A DNA stretch of 64,000 nt from [Mycobacterium] zoologicum (GCF_020172665.1 NZ_CP083985.1:876502-940501); one strand, 5' to 3'; numbered from the stretch's first letter, positions 6,833 to 16,064 are shown. Notes: a model not told the origin generated them from the letters alone. A program made the numbers and translations.

Positions 6833-8965
6833 ATGGCGGAGAACACCATTCAGTGGGACAAGGACGCTGACGGAATCGTCACCCTGACCCTGGACGACCC
6901 GACCGGGTCGGCCAACGTGATGAACGAGAACTACCGCGAGTCCATGCACAACGCGGTGGAACGTCTTGTCGCCGAAAAGGACTCGGTCACCGGTGTGGTG
7001 ATCACCAGCGCGAAGAAGACCTTCTTCGCCGGTGGTGACCTCAAGGCGATGATCCAGGTGGGTCCGGACGACGCGCAGGCGGTCTTCGACCAGGTCGAGA
7101 CCATCAAGGCCGACCTGCGTGTGCTGGAGACCTTCGGCAAGCCGGTCGTGGCCGCCATCAACGGCGCCGCGCTCGGTGGCGGCCTGGAGATCGCGCTGGC
7201 GTGCCACCATCGGATCGCCGCGGACGTCAAGGGCAGCCAGATCGGCCTGCCCGAGGTCACCCTGGGCCTGCTGCCCGCCGGCGGTGGCGTCACCCGCACG
7301 GTGCGGATGCTGGGCATCCAGAACGCGTTCATGAACGTGCTGGCCCAGGGCACCCGGTTCAGCCCGGCCAAGGCCAAGGAGACCGGTCTGGTCGACGAAC
7401 TGGTCGGCAGCATCGACGAGCTGGTCCCCGCCGCCAAGGCATGGATCAAGGCGAACCCGGAATCGCACACCCAGCCGTGGGACGTCAAGGGCTACAAGAT
7501 GCCCGGCGGCACCCCGTCGACCCCGGCGCTGGCAGCCATCCTGCCGTCGTTCCCGGCACTGCTGCGTAAGCAGCTCAAGGGCGCCCCGATGCCCGCGCCG
7601 CGGGCCATCTTGAGCACCGCGGTCGAGGGGGCGGCCGTCGACTTCGACACCGCCAGCCGCATCGAGAGCCGGTACTTCGTCTCGCTGGTCACCGGCAACG
7701 TCGCCAAGAACATGATCCAGGCGTTCTTCTTCGACCTGCAGCACATCAACGGCGGCGGCAGCCGGCCCGAGGGCATCGCGCAGACCCCGATCAAGAAGAT
7801 CGCGGTGCTGGGCGCGGGCATGATGGGCGCGGGCATCGCCTATGTGTCGGCCAAGGCCGGCTACGACGTCGTGCTCAAGGACGTCAGCCTGGAGGCGGCG
7901 CAGCGCGGCAAGGGCTACTCGGAGAAGCTCGAGGAGAAGGCCCTCTCGCGCGGCAAGACCACCGCCGAGAAGTCAAAAGCCTTGCTGGACAAGATCACCC
8001 CGACCGGCGATGCCGCCGACCTCAAGGGTGTCGACTTCGTGATCGAGGCGGTGTTCGAGAACCAGGAGCTCAAGCACAAGGTCTTCCAGGAGATCGAGGA
8101 CATCGTCGAGCCCAACGCGCTGCTGGGCTCGAACACCTCCACGCTGCCGATCACCGGCCTGGCAACCGGGGTGAAGCGCCAGGAGGACTTCGTCGGGATC
8201 CACTTCTTCTCGCCGGTCGACAAGATGCCGCTGGTGGAGATCATCCGCGGTGAGAAGACCTCCGACGAGGCGCTGGCCCGGGTGTTCGACTACGTGCTGG
8301 CCATCCGCAAGACGCCGATCGTGGTCAACGACAGCCGCGGCTTCTACACCTCCCGGGTGATCGGCACCTTCATCAACGAGGCGCTGGCCATGCTGGGCGA
8401 GGGTGTGGCGCCGGCCAGCATCGAGCAGGCCGGTCTGCAGGCCGGCTACCCGGCCGCTCCGCTGCAGCTCTCCGACGAGCTCAACCTGGAGCTGATGCAC
8501 AAGATCGCTGTGGCCACCCGCGAAGGCATCGAGGCCGCGGGCGGCAAGTACGAGAAGCAGATGAACGAGGTCGTCGTTGAGAAGATGATCGAGCTCGGGC
8601 GGTCTTCGAAGCTGGTCGGCAAGGGCTTCTACGAGTACGTCGACGGCAAGCGCACCGGTCTGTGGCCGGGCCTGGCCGAGACGTTCAAGTCGGGCTCCAA
8701 GGAGATGCCGCTGCAGGACATGATCGACCGGATGCTGTTCGCCGAGGTGCTCGAGACCCAGAAGTGCCTCGATGAGGGGGTGCTGACCTCGACCGCGGAT
8801 GCGAATATCGGCGCGATCATGGGCATCGGATTCCCGCCGTGGACCGGCGGCACCGCCCAGTTCATCGTCGGCTATCCGGGCGGTAAGGCAGCGTTCGTGG
8901 CGCGGGCCAAGGAACTGGCCGCCCGCTACGGCGATCGGTTCAACCCGCCGGCGTCGCTGCTCTAG
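6833..8965 (+). CDS. fadB: Fatty acid oxidation multifunctional enzyme FadB
   Basis: This 710-residue fusion carries enoyl-CoA hydratase and 3-hydroxyacyl-CoA dehydrogenase activities and forms the alpha subunit of the trifunctional complex with FadA. The hydratase/crotonase half has FFAGGDLKAM for the oxyanion hole, then GGGLEIALACHHRIA and GLPEVTLGLLPAGGG with the two catalytic glutamates. The dehydrogenase half begins with the NAD-binding VLGAGMMGAGIAYVSA. It contains the catalytic HFFSPVDKMPLVEII and ends with the 3HCDH C-terminal domains. The length matches mycobacterial FadB (about 715 residues). Confidence 0.93.
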   Translation: MAENTIQWDKDADGIVTLTLDDPTGSANVMNENYRESMHNAVERLVAEKDSVTGVVITSAKKTFFAGGDLKAMIQVGPDDAQAVFDQVETIKADLRVLETFGKPVVAAINGAALGGGLEIALACHHRIAADVKGSQIGLPEVTLGLLPAGGGVTRTVRMLGIQNAFMNVLAQGTRFSPAKAKETGLVDELVGSIDELVPAAKAWIKANPESHTQPWDVKGYKMPGGTPSTPALAAILPSFPALLRKQLKGAPMPAPRAILSTAVEGAAVDFDTASRIESRYFVSLVTGNVAKNMIQAFFFDLQHINGGGSRPEGIAQTPIKKIAVLGAGMMGAGIAYVSAKAGYDVVLKDVSLEAAQRGKGYSEKLEEKALSRGKTTAEKSKALLDKITPTGDAADLKGVDFVIEAVFENQELKHKVFQEIEDIVEPNALLGSNTSTLPITGLATGVKRQEDFVGIHFFSPVDKMPLVEIIRGEKTSDEALARVFDYVLAIRKTPIVVNDSRGFYTSRVIGTFINEALAMLGEGVAPASIEQAGLQAGYPAAPLQLSDELNLELMHKIAVATREGIEAAGGKYEKQMNEVVVEKMIELGRSSKLVGKGFYEYVDGKRTGLWPGLAETFKSGSKEMPLQDMIDRMLFAEVLETQKCLDEGVLTSTADANIGAIMGIGFPPWTGGTAQFIVGYPGGKAAFVARAKELAARYGDRFNPPASLL

Positions 8966-8970
8966 GCTGC

Positions 8971-9018
8971 AGACGTGACATCCCCCGAACCCCAGTGGTT
9001 TCGGGGGATTTCGCGTCT
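8971..9018 (+). terminator. Stem-loop behind fadB, overlapping the next start codon
   Basis: TCCCCCGAA (about 8980-8989) pairs with TTCGGGGGA (about 9000-9009), followed by TTTCG. Outer bases AGACG and CGTCT extend the stem. It sits 6 bases after the fadB stop and covers the start of the small membrane protein gene. It could terminate or attenuate fadB transcription, or control translation of the downstream gene. Confidence 0.45.
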
Positions 9019-9265
9019 GTTGGACTACAAGATCACCATCACCGTCGCGAAGCTGCTGGAGTCGGCGCTGTGGCTCGGCCTGATCTACGTGGTCATCGGC
9101 GTGGTCTGCCTGTTTCTGCGTCCCGACGGCGTGCAGATCCTGCAGACCCGCGCTCAGGAGCAGTTCGGCGTACCACCCAGCAGCATCTACGAGGTGGCGA
9201 CCATCGGCGGGGTGCTGCTGTGGCCGGTGATGATGGTGCTGCCCAGCACACCCTGCGGGGGCTGA
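8975..9265 (+). CDS. Small membrane protein, hypothetical
   Basis: A GTG-started protein of 96 residues. A soluble N-terminus (PEPQWFRGISRLLDYKITI) leads into a transmembrane segment (SALWLGLIYVVIGVVCLFL), a connecting loop, and a second hydrophobic stretch (VATIGGVLLWPVMMVL). Similar small two-helix proteins occur in other mycobacteria; the function is unknown. The first 30 bases form the stem-loop behind fadB, so translation may depend on its folding. Confidence 0.55.
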   Translation: MTSPEPQWFRGISRLLDYKITITVAKLLESALWLGLIYVVIGVVCLFLRPDGVQILQTRAQEQFGVPPSSIYEVATIGGVLLWPVMMVLPSTPCGG

Positions 9266-9269
9266 GGCG

Positions 9270-9875
9270 TCAGGTCCGGCGGGCCAACAGGTAGTGACGC
9301 ACCGGCTGGTTGCCATTGGTCGGCACATAGTTCGGCTCGTCGCCGGAGCTGATCAGCTCCCACTGCGGGGTGAACATCCGCTCGATCTCCGACTGGTCGA
9401 TACCGCGGACCCCGAACAGCGCGCCGGGGGTGAACCCGATGATCAGCAACCGCGACTCGGGCCGGGTGACCGCATTGATCTGTTCGACGTACACCGCGCG
9501 GTCCGCGGCGTTCATCCCGTGCAGGCAGCCGCCGTCGGTCACCAGATCGAAGTCGTTGCCCAGACCCGCCCCGCTCAACTGGGTGATGTCGACGCACAGG
9601 AAGCGCACCGACACCTTGCCGGCCTGAGCCTTGTCCCGGGCGATCCGCAGTGCCCGGGGGGTGAAGTCGACGCCGGTGACCGTCCAGCCGTTCTGCGCCA
9701 GGTAGATGGCGTTGTCCCCGGTGCCGCAGCCCAGATCCAGGGCGGTGCCCGGCGACAGGGCGGCACCCGAATCGTCCTCCACCACGTTGCGCAGCCCGCG
9801 GGCCAGTGCGTGGCCGTCCCACGGGGTGAAGCCCAGCCGATACATGCCCCGGAACAGCAGTCGCCTCGCCGACAT
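9270..9875 (-). CDS. Class I SAM-dependent methyltransferase
   Basis: This 201-residue protein has a standard class I methyltransferase fold. Motif I is ALDLGCGTGDNAIYL (residues about 45-60), motif II is VTGVDFTPRAL, VRFLCVDIT is the adenine-contacting strand, and DLVTDGGCLHGM is motif IV. The C-terminal part (RLLIIGFTPGALFG, NQPVRHYLLARR) fits thiopurine/tellurite-resistance-like small-molecule methyltransferases. The substrate cannot be deduced. It lies 5 bases downstream of the PNPOx-like gene on the same strand, so the two are probably co-transcribed. Confidence 0.7.
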   Translation of the reverse strand: MSARRLLFRGMYRLGFTPWDGHALARGLRNVVEDDSGAALSPGTALDLGCGTGDNAIYLAQNGWTVTGVDFTPRALRIARDKAQAGKVSVRFLCVDITQLSGAGLGNDFDLVTDGGCLHGMNAADRAVYVEQINAVTRPESRLLIIGFTPGALFGVRGIDQSEIERMFTPQWELISSGDEPNYVPTNGNQPVRHYLLARRT

Positions 9876-9880
9876 GATGC

Positions 9881-10306
9881 CTAGATCGCTCCCATGTCCG
9901 CGGACAGCCAGTGCTGGGGACGCAGATAGATGACCACCTGCTCGCCCAGTTCGGCCAGGGCGAACTGTAGGAACCTCTCGGCCCGTTCGGGCGGAAGGTA
10001 GCGGTGGGCCAGCTCAGCGTGGTGGTCTTCGGTGCCGGGCTCGATTCGGCTGACCGGGCCGTCGACGGCGACGTAGCGCAGCGTGGGCTCGGTGCGCTCC
10101 ACCATCAGCGAGAAACATCCGGCCGCCTCGATGAGGTTGGCTTTGCGCGACCCGGCCCCGGTCAGCACCCAGGGCTCGCCGCCGGGCGAGTACTGGTACC
10201 AGATCGGCACCGTCAACGGGCCCCGGTCTTCGCCGGCATCCACCGACAGCGCAGCGATGTGCGGTTCAGCCAGGAACCGCTCGCGTTCGTCCTTGGACAG
10301 GGCCAT
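9881..10306 (-). CDS. Pyridoxamine 5'-phosphate oxidase-like (split beta-barrel) protein
   Basis: This 141-residue protein has the pattern of the flavin/deazaflavin split-barrel family: PHIAALSVDAGEDRGPLTVP, then IWYQYSPGGEPWVLTG, then a KANLIEAAGCFSLMVER segment. It ends with LRPQHWLSADMG. Such actinobacterial proteins bind FMN, F420 or haem and are often annotated as pyridoxamine 5'-phosphate oxidase family. No specific substrate can be assigned, and it is too divergent to be PdxH, which is encoded at 32171. Confidence 0.65.
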   Translation of the reverse strand: MALSKDERERFLAEPHIAALSVDAGEDRGPLTVPIWYQYSPGGEPWVLTGAGSRKANLIEAAGCFSLMVERTEPTLRYVAVDGPVSRIEPGTEDHHAELAHRYLPPERAERFLQFALAELGEQVVIYLRPQHWLSADMGAI

Positions 10307-10363
10307 GTTTCGAGGCTAACCGCAATGTCGCGCGGCAAGCGGTTGCCGTGCTGGCGGGTCGCC

Positions 10364-12016
10364 TCAGATCGCCGGACCGAGCAGGTCGTCGGCGTCGCGG
10401 ATGATGTAGCCGTAGCCCTGTTCGGCGAGGAAGCGCTGCCGGTGCGCGGCGTATTCGGCGTCCAGGCTGTCGCGGGCGACCACCGAGTAGAACACCGCGC
10501 CGCCGCCGTCGGCTTTGGGCCGTAGCAGCCGGCCGAGTCGCTGGGCCTCCTCCTGCCGGGACCCGAAGGTGCCCGAGACCTGCACGGCCACCGACGCCTC
10601 CGGCAGGTCGATGGAGAAGTTGGCGACCTTGGACACCACCAGGGTGGAGATCTCGCCGGTGCGGAACGCGTCGAACAGCTTCTCGCGCTCGGCGGTCCGC
10701 GTCGAGCCCTGGATCACCGGGGCGTTCAACTGTTCGCCGAGCTCGTCGAGCTGGTCGAGGTAGGCACCGATCACCAGGGTCTGCTCGCCGGGATGCTGCG
10801 CCAGGATCGAGCGCACCACCGCGATCTTGGAATGCACCGTCGAGCACAGCTTGTAGCGTTCCTCCGGTTCGGCGACGGCGTAGTTCATCCGCTCGCTCTC
10901 GGTCATGGTGACCCGCACCTCGATGCATTCCGCGGGCGCGATCCAGCCCTGCGCCTCGATGTCCTTCCACGGCGCGTCGTAGCGCTTCGGTCCGATCAGG
11001 GAGAACACGTCGCCTTCGCGGCCGTCCTCCCGGATCAAGGTGGCGGTCAGGCCGAGCCGGCGGCGCGACTGCAGGTCCGCGGTCATCCGGAACACCGGTG
11101 CGGGCAGCAGGTGCACCTCGTCGTAGATGATCAGGCCCCAGTCGCGGCTGTCGAACAGCTCCAGATGCCGGTATTCGCCCTTGGTGCGCCGGGTGATCAC
11201 CTGGTAGGTGGCGATGGTGACCGGCCGGATCTCCTTGCGCTCCCCGGAGTACTCGCCGATCTCCTCCTCGGTCAGCGAGGTGCGGGCGATCAGCTCGCGC
11301 TTCCACTGCCGGCCGGCCACGGTGTTGGTGACCAGGATCAGCGTGGTGGCCTTCGCCTTGGCCATCGCGGCGGCGCCCACCAGCGTCTTGCCCGCGCCAC
11401 ACGGCAGCACCACCACCCCGGAACCGCCGGACCAGAACGAGTCCGCGGCCATCTCCTGGTAGTCACGCAACACCCAGCCGTCCTGGGCCAGCTCGATCGG
11501 ATGCGCCTCGCCGTCGACGTAGCCGGCCAGATCCTCTGCCGGCCAACCGATCTTGAGCAGCATCTGCTTGAGCCGGCCGCGTTCGCTGGGATGCACGACG
11601 ACGGTGTCGTCGTCGATGCGGGCGCCGAGCATCGGGTTGATCTTCTTGTTGCGCAACACCTCTTCGAGCACGGCGCGATCCAGGCTCACCAGCGTCAACC
11701 CGTGCACCGGACTCTTCACCAGCTGCAGGCGCCCGTAGCGTGCCATGGTGTCGACGATGTCGACCAGCAGTGGCTGGGGCACCGCGTAGCGGGAATGGTT
11801 CACCAGCGCGTCGACCACCTGCTCGGCGTCGTGACCGGCGGCGCGGGCGTTCCACAACGCCAGCGGGGTGATCCGGTAGGTGTGCACATGCTCCGGGGCG
11901 CGTTCCAGTTCGGCGAACGGCGCGATCGCCGCGCGCGCCGCGCCGGCCTGCTCATGGTCGACCTCGAGCAACACGGTCTTGTCGGATTGGACGATCAACG
12001 GCCCGTCGGTGCTCAT
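10364..12016 (-). CDS. xpb: DNA repair helicase XPB (Rv0861c, ercc3)
   Basis: This 550-residue superfamily 2 helicase is the bacterial counterpart of eukaryotic XPB/ERCC3, an ATP-dependent 3'-5' helicase implicated in DNA repair. An N-terminal XPB domain (about 1-180) is followed by Walker A LPCGAGKTLVGAA and the DEVH box IIYDEVHLLPA. Motif III is LGLTATLIREDGRE. The second RecA-like domain carries GAYLDQLDELGEQL and the arginine-finger region RQEEAQRLGRLLRP, and the tail includes VVARDSLDAEYAAHRQRFL. The next gene upstream on the same strand encodes the helicase-associated partner, as in M. tuberculosis. Confidence 0.9.
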   Translation of the reverse strand: MSTDGPLIVQSDKTVLLEVDHEQAGAARAAIAPFAELERAPEHVHTYRITPLALWNARAAGHDAEQVVDALVNHSRYAVPQPLLVDIVDTMARYGRLQLVKSPVHGLTLVSLDRAVLEEVLRNKKINPMLGARIDDDTVVVHPSERGRLKQMLLKIGWPAEDLAGYVDGEAHPIELAQDGWVLRDYQEMAADSFWSGGSGVVVLPCGAGKTLVGAAAMAKAKATTLILVTNTVAGRQWKRELIARTSLTEEEIGEYSGERKEIRPVTIATYQVITRRTKGEYRHLELFDSRDWGLIIYDEVHLLPAPVFRMTADLQSRRRLGLTATLIREDGREGDVFSLIGPKRYDAPWKDIEAQGWIAPAECIEVRVTMTESERMNYAVAEPEERYKLCSTVHSKIAVVRSILAQHPGEQTLVIGAYLDQLDELGEQLNAPVIQGSTRTAEREKLFDAFRTGEISTLVVSKVANFSIDLPEASVAVQVSGTFGSRQEEAQRLGRLLRPKADGGGAVFYSVVARDSLDAEYAAHRQRFLAEQGYGYIIRDADDLLGPAI

Positions 12017-12046
12017 GGGCCCATTATCCGGAAGGCTTCGGCAGGC

Positions 12047-14344
12047 TCACTGCTCGGCCGACGACACCGAGGTGATGCGGTGCACGGCGAAATCCTTCAT
12101 CTGACCCGACGTCGAGTCGAAGGCCACCAACTGGCTGCCGCGGACCATCACCGGCGACACCTCCCGCTGGGTGGCCACCCCGGCGGCGTCGACGTAGCCG
12201 ATCAGCACCGTGGCCCCCTCCGTGGCGGCGCGCTTGAGCAGGATCATCGCGGTCACCGGGTCCAGGCGGATGTTGTCGAACGGCGCCGACGTGACGGTGC
12301 GCAGCACCCGTACCAGCGCGGTCAGGCTCTCTGCGCTGGGCGCGCCAGAGCCACGCTGGGTGCGCCGCTCCGCGGGCGTGGGCACCCGCACCCCGCGGGC
12401 CCGGATGTCGACGATCGTTCCGGTGGCGTCCTCGGCGGCCGGCGCGAAACCGGCGGCGCGCAACGCCGCCAGCACGTCGGCGATCGGGGCCTGCGCCACC
12501 GCCACCGTCGGCGCCAGCAGCCGCAGACCCAGGGTCTCGGCGGCCGGCACCGCGACCGCCTGGGCCAGCAGGACCGTATCCTCGCAGCGCACGAACGACG
12601 CGGCCTGCCCGATCCGCAACTGGCCGTGCCGGCGCGCGACGTCGTCGATCAGATACGTGAGCCCTTGCGGCACCGGGGTTTTGGAGTGCTTCTCGAAGAA
12701 CGCCTGCAGTCCCGCGCCGGTCCGGCCGACGTCCAGGGCGGCCCGGATCGTCGGCTCGGACACCCGGTAGACCATCGCGGCGCCGGCCGACTCCACGGTG
12801 GCCACCACGCCCAGCTCCTCGGACAGCTCGCGTTTGAGCGGACCGGGCACCACCACCGTCAGATCGGCCTGCACCAGGAAGTGATCGATCGGCTCGGGCA
12901 GCGCGCGGGCCATCGAGGCGATTGCCACCGGGCCCTCGGTGCCGACACCGTCCAGCAGCGCCCGCCCCGGGGAGCTGATGGCGCCGCGGCCCAGCACACC
13001 GAGCGCATGCGCCTCGTCGAGCAGTTCACCCACCGGCGCGGGCTGCAGCCGGGTGGCCCACCGCGGCCGGCGCCACACCAGTGCCGCCGACGCCGTCCGC
13101 GGATCCACCCCGGCGCCGGCCGGCAGCTCGGCGAGCATGCCCAGCAGCAGCCGGCGATCCAGCGGCGCGGCGGTGGAGAACAGCGGCGTGGACAGTGCCG
13201 CCCGCGGTTTGCCGTCCGGGCCCCGGCTGCCGATCAGGCCCGGCCGGGCCGCCAGGTCCAGCCAGGTGGCGGCCAGCAGGTGCCAGCGCTCGGCGGTGGG
13301 CCGCTCGGCGAACCGGTCGGCCAGCGCCGTCGGCGCCCAGTACGGGCCGTCGGAGTCCGGCCACAGGTGCGGATCGGCGGTGCCCGGGTCGGGGAAGTCG
13401 GCCGCGATCAGCCGGGCGGTGGCCGCCAGTTCCAGCAGCAGGCCCAGCCGGGTCTCGTCGACGCCGGTCGCCTTGGCCAGCCGCTTGACCTCCCGCACCC
13501 CCAACCCACCGCTGCGCAGTTCGGGTACCGGCGTCTCGGCCAGGCAGGCCAGGATCACGTCGAGTTCGCGCAGCACATCGATCACCGCGCCGGCGGCGGC
13601 GGCGTCCACGTCGGCCGCGGTGGTCTGCGACACCACCGGGTCGGGCGGGTTCAACTCGAGCGGACCCGGCTGCTCGCCGCGCAACACCTGTCCGACCACC
13701 CGCGGCAGGATCACCGTCTCGTCGTCGACGCGGCGCAGCAGTCCCGACGCCAGCAGCCGCGGCACTGGATGCTCCGGCGGCGCCCCGGGCGCGGCGTCGC
13801 GGGTGCGGCCGATCGGCGACCCGGCCAGCAGCTTGTCCAGCAGATCGCGCTGCGGCGCGTCCAGATCGTCGATCGCGGCGACGATCCCGGGGATCTGCTC
13901 GGCGGCGTGCGTCGAGTACTCGCCGGTGACCTGACCCGCATGCCAGGGCAGCCCGGCACCCGCCTCGGCGGCCACCCGCAGCGAACCCTCCGGCTCAGGG
14001 GAGCCCCAGCACAGTGCCCGCTCGGTCAGGTCGGCCAGCGCAGCCGTCACCGCGTCGGCGGACACGGCCGCACCGAGGGACGCCAGCAGGTCAGCCACGG
14101 CCACGTCGGTGGTGTCGGCGTGCAGCACCAGCAGGGCGTCCAGCACGGCCAGGTGCAGGAAGTTCAGCTCGTCGCCGGCCGCCCGCACCGACTGGCGGGC
14201 CTGCGCACGGGCTGCCAGGGCGGCGATGCTGCCCGGCGCCGGCTGGGCGAGGTCGGGCCGCAGCTCCATCAGTCGGATCAGCCCCTGGTCGGGCAGGTCG
14301 GTCAGCCACGATCCCAGCGGCACACCCCGGGCGTGCTCAGTCAT
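12047..14344 (-). CDS. Helicase-associated (XPB/Ssl2-like N-terminal) protein with WYL-like tail, Rv0862c-like
   Basis: A 765-residue protein starting at the ATG at 14344 (MTEHARGVP). It belongs to the large actinobacterial family encoded next to bacterial XPB and annotated as helicase-associated domain or helicase C-terminal protein. It contains no Walker motifs of its own. The N-terminal and middle parts are leucine/alanine-rich repeated winged-helix-like segments, including SFVRCEDTVLLAQAV. The last 90 residues (VLIGYVDAAGVATQREVSP, then FAVHRITSV) look like a WYL-type ligand or nucleic-acid-binding module. A role regulating or targeting XPB is inferred from constant adjacency; only 30 bases separate the genes. 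Confidence 0.75.
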   Translation of the reverse strand: MTEHARGVPLGSWLTDLPDQGLIRLMELRPDLAQPAPGSIAALAARAQARQSVRAAGDELNFLHLAVLDALLVLHADTTDVAVADLLASLGAAVSADAVTAALADLTERALCWGSPEPEGSLRVAAEAGAGLPWHAGQVTGEYSTHAAEQIPGIVAAIDDLDAPQRDLLDKLLAGSPIGRTRDAAPGAPPEHPVPRLLASGLLRRVDDETVILPRVVGQVLRGEQPGPLELNPPDPVVSQTTAADVDAAAAGAVIDVLRELDVILACLAETPVPELRSGGLGVREVKRLAKATGVDETRLGLLLELAATARLIAADFPDPGTADPHLWPDSDGPYWAPTALADRFAERPTAERWHLLAATWLDLAARPGLIGSRGPDGKPRAALSTPLFSTAAPLDRRLLLGMLAELPAGAGVDPRTASAALVWRRPRWATRLQPAPVGELLDEAHALGVLGRGAISSPGRALLDGVGTEGPVAIASMARALPEPIDHFLVQADLTVVVPGPLKRELSEELGVVATVESAGAAMVYRVSEPTIRAALDVGRTGAGLQAFFEKHSKTPVPQGLTYLIDDVARRHGQLRIGQAASFVRCEDTVLLAQAVAVPAAETLGLRLLAPTVAVAQAPIADVLAALRAAGFAPAAEDATGTIVDIRARGVRVPTPAERRTQRGSGAPSAESLTALVRVLRTVTSAPFDNIRLDPVTAMILLKRAATEGATVLIGYVDAAGVATQREVSPVMVRGSQLVAFDSTSGQMKDFAVHRITSVSSAEQ

Positions 14345-14398
14345 CGTTGACAAGCGTAAGGCCCAACCGGATAACACCGCCGATCGCGACCTGTCAGA

Positions 14399-14596
14399 AT
14401 GGTTGCCGTGGCTGGAAACCAGGGCAGTAAGAAGCAGTATGTCGACAACGGTTGGCCGGAGACCGACGGCGAGCCCGCGGTGAGCGAGCTGCGCACCGAC
14501 CGGGCCGGAGCGCTCTCGCCGTTCGGGGACATCGTGTTCCCGGTGCCGTCGGAGGACCTGCCTTATCTGCATCCGGTCACCGTCGTCAACCGTTAG
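14399..14596 (+). CDS. Small hypothetical protein, Rv0863-like
   Basis: A 65-residue hydrophilic protein ([18 protein letters not shown], then [18 protein letters not shown]). It lies between the Rv0862c orthologue and moaC, exactly where Rv0863 lies in M. tuberculosis. There is no signal peptide and no known motif. A GTG at 14408 is an alternative start that would begin VAGNQG. Function is unknown. The stop is 12 bases before moaC, suggesting co-transcription. Confidence 0.6.
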   Translation: MVAVAGNQGSKKQYVDNGWPETDGEPAVSELRTDRAGALSPFGDIVFPVPSEDLPYLHPVTVVNR

Positions 14597-14607
14597 GCGC
14601 TGACCGC

Positions 14608-15087
14608 ATGACCGGTGCCGGCCCGCTGTCACACCTCGACGAACGCGGCGCGGCGCACATGGTCGACGTCGGGGCGAAGACGGCCACCAGGCGCACCGCG
14701 GTAGCCGGCGGGGTGCTGCGCACCACCGCCGAAGTGGTGCAGCTGATCTCGTCGGGCGGACTGCCCAAGGGCGACGCGCTGGCCACCGCGCGAGTGGCCG
14801 GCATCATGGCCGCCAAGAACACCAGTGATCTGATCCCGCTCTGCCACCAACTGGCCCTGACCGGAGTCGACGTCGACTTCGTGATCGGGGAGGCCCAGAT
14901 CGACATCACCGCCGCCGTGCGCACCACCGACCGCACCGGGGTGGAGATGGAAGCCCTGACGGCGGTCAGCGTGGCGGCCCTGACCCTCTACGACATGATC
15001 AAGGCCGTCGACCGCGCGGCCGTCATCGACAACATCCGGGTGCTGAGCAAAGAAGGTGGACGCACCGGAGCCTGGGAGCGCGCGTGA
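14608..15087 (+). CDS. moaC: Cyclic pyranopterin monophosphate synthase MoaC
   Basis: This 159-residue enzyme converts the MoaA product 3',8-cyclo-GTP into cyclic pyranopterin monophosphate in molybdenum cofactor synthesis. Family motifs seen are [18 protein letters not shown], then [17 protein letters not shown] and LIPLCHQL. Next come [20 protein letters not shown] with the catalytic GVEMEAL segment and [11 protein letters not shown] with the catalytic Lys. It is the first of three overlapping molybdopterin genes (moaC-mog-moaE), matching Rv0864 to Rv0866. Confidence 0.93.
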   Translation: MTGAGPLSHLDERGAAHMVDVGAKTATRRTAVAGGVLRTTAEVVQLISSGGLPKGDALATARVAGIMAAKNTSDLIPLCHQLALTGVDVDFVIGEAQIDITAAVRTTDRTGVEMEALTAVSVAALTLYDMIKAVDRAAVIDNIRVLSKEGGRTGAWERA

Positions 15088-15563
15088 CCGACCGGACCGC
15101 CCACATCGTCATCGCCTCCACCCGGGCCTCGAGCGGGGTCTACACCGACCGCACCGGGCCGATCATCGCCGACTGGCTCACCGAGCGTGGCTTCGCCCCG
15201 GTGCAGCCCGAGGTGGTGCCCGACGGCGAGCCGGTCGGGGCAGCGTTGCGGGCCGCGGTGGCCGCTCGCGTGAACCTGATCATCACCTCCGGGGGCACCG
15301 GGATCTCGCCGACCGACGACACCCCGGCGCAGACGGTTGCCGTGCTCGACTACCAGATCCCCGGCCTGGCCGACGCGATCCGCCGCTCGGGCCTGCCGAA
15401 GGTGCCGACGTCGGTGTTGTCCCGCGGCGTGTGCGGGGTGGCCGGCCGGACGCTGATAGTCAACCTGCCCGGCTCCAGCGGCGGGGTGCGCGACGGGCTC
15501 GGGGTGCTCGCCGACGTCCTGGACCACGCGCTGGATCAGTTGGCCGGCGGAGACCACCGCTGA
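15084..15563 (+). CDS. mog: Molybdopterin adenylyltransferase Mog/MoaB type
   Basis: This 159-residue GTG-started protein of the MoaB/Mog family activates molybdopterin by adenylation before molybdate insertion. The hallmark is [20 protein letters not shown], with further conserved [20 protein letters not shown] and [14 protein letters not shown]. It overlaps moaC by four bases (GTGA) and moaE by one base (TGATG), so the three are translationally coupled. It corresponds to Rv0865. Confidence 0.9.
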   Translation: MTDRTAHIVIASTRASSGVYTDRTGPIIADWLTERGFAPVQPEVVPDGEPVGAALRAAVAARVNLIITSGGTGISPTDDTPAQTVAVLDYQIPGLADAIRRSGLPKVPTSVLSRGVCGVAGRTLIVNLPGSSGGVRDGLGVLADVLDHALDQLAGGDHR

Positions 15564-16000
15564 TGGCCGCGGGCGACGTGCAGGTGCTGCGGGCGGCGGT
15601 CACAGAGGAACCGATCGTGTTGGCCGAACACGAGGAGCTGGTGGGCCACCGCGCTGCGGGGGCGATCGTCGGCTTCGTCGGCATGATCCGCGACCACGAC
15701 GAGGGCCGCAACGTCACGCGGCTGGAGTATTCCGCGCACCCGACGGCGCAGCAGGTGATGGACGAGGTGCTGGCCGAGATCGCCGAACAAGCGGTCGGCG
15801 TTCGTGCGCTGGCGGCCAGCCATCGGATCGGCGTGCTGCACATCGGTGACGCCGCTCTGGTGGCCGCCGTGGCCGCCGATCACCGCCGACAGGCGTTCGC
15901 GGCCTGCGCGCTGCTGGTCGACACCATCAAGGCGCGGCTGCCGGTGTGGAAGCACCAGTTCTTCACCGACGGCACCGAGGAATGGGTCGGCTCGGCCTGA
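15563..16000 (+). CDS. moaE: Molybdopterin synthase catalytic subunit MoaE
   Basis: This 145-residue large subunit of molybdopterin synthase transfers sulfur from the MoaD thiocarboxylate to cyclic pyranopterin monophosphate. Conserved elements are [17 protein letters not shown], then [13 protein letters not shown] and [14 protein letters not shown]. The catalytic lysines lie in [18 protein letters not shown]. Its partner MoaD is encoded on the opposite strand at 17456, beyond rpfA. A strong bidirectional terminator follows the gene. Confidence 0.92.
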   Translation: MAAGDVQVLRAAVTEEPIVLAEHEELVGHRAAGAIVGFVGMIRDHDEGRNVTRLEYSAHPTAQQVMDEVLAEIAEQAVGVRALAASHRIGVLHIGDAALVAAVAADHRRQAFAACALLVDTIKARLPVWKHQFFTDGTEEWVGSA

Positions 16001-16016
16001 GTTCTATTCAGATACG

Positions 16017-16050
16017 AAATGAGGGGGCCGGTGACCCGGCCCCCTCATTT
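16017..16050. terminator. Perfect bidirectional terminator between moaE and rpfA
   Basis: Two 15-base arms (AAATGAGGGGGCCGG and its exact complement) are separated by TGAC. Read on the plus strand the stem ends in CATTTTCG; on the minus strand it ends in CATTTCG. It lies between the convergent stops of moaE and rpfA and is the clearest intrinsic-type terminator in the window. Confidence 0.85.
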
Positions 16051-16064
16051 TCGTCTGTGCGTTG

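Noticed and set aside
5228..7744. Minus-strand open frame of 838 codons across fadA and fadB
   Set aside because: It is a shadow of the conserved thiolase and FadB; its composition is typical of antisense frames and it shows no motif.
9881..10306. Second pdxH
   Set aside because: It lacks the PdxH signatures seen at 32171 and is a short split-barrel family member of unknown substrate.
10793..14350. Very long plus-strand open frame (1185 codons) opposite the XPB and helicase-associated genes
   Set aside because: It is rich in His, Arg, Gly and Gln as expected from the complement of high-GC coding sequence, has no domain, and the opposite strand encodes clearly conserved proteins.
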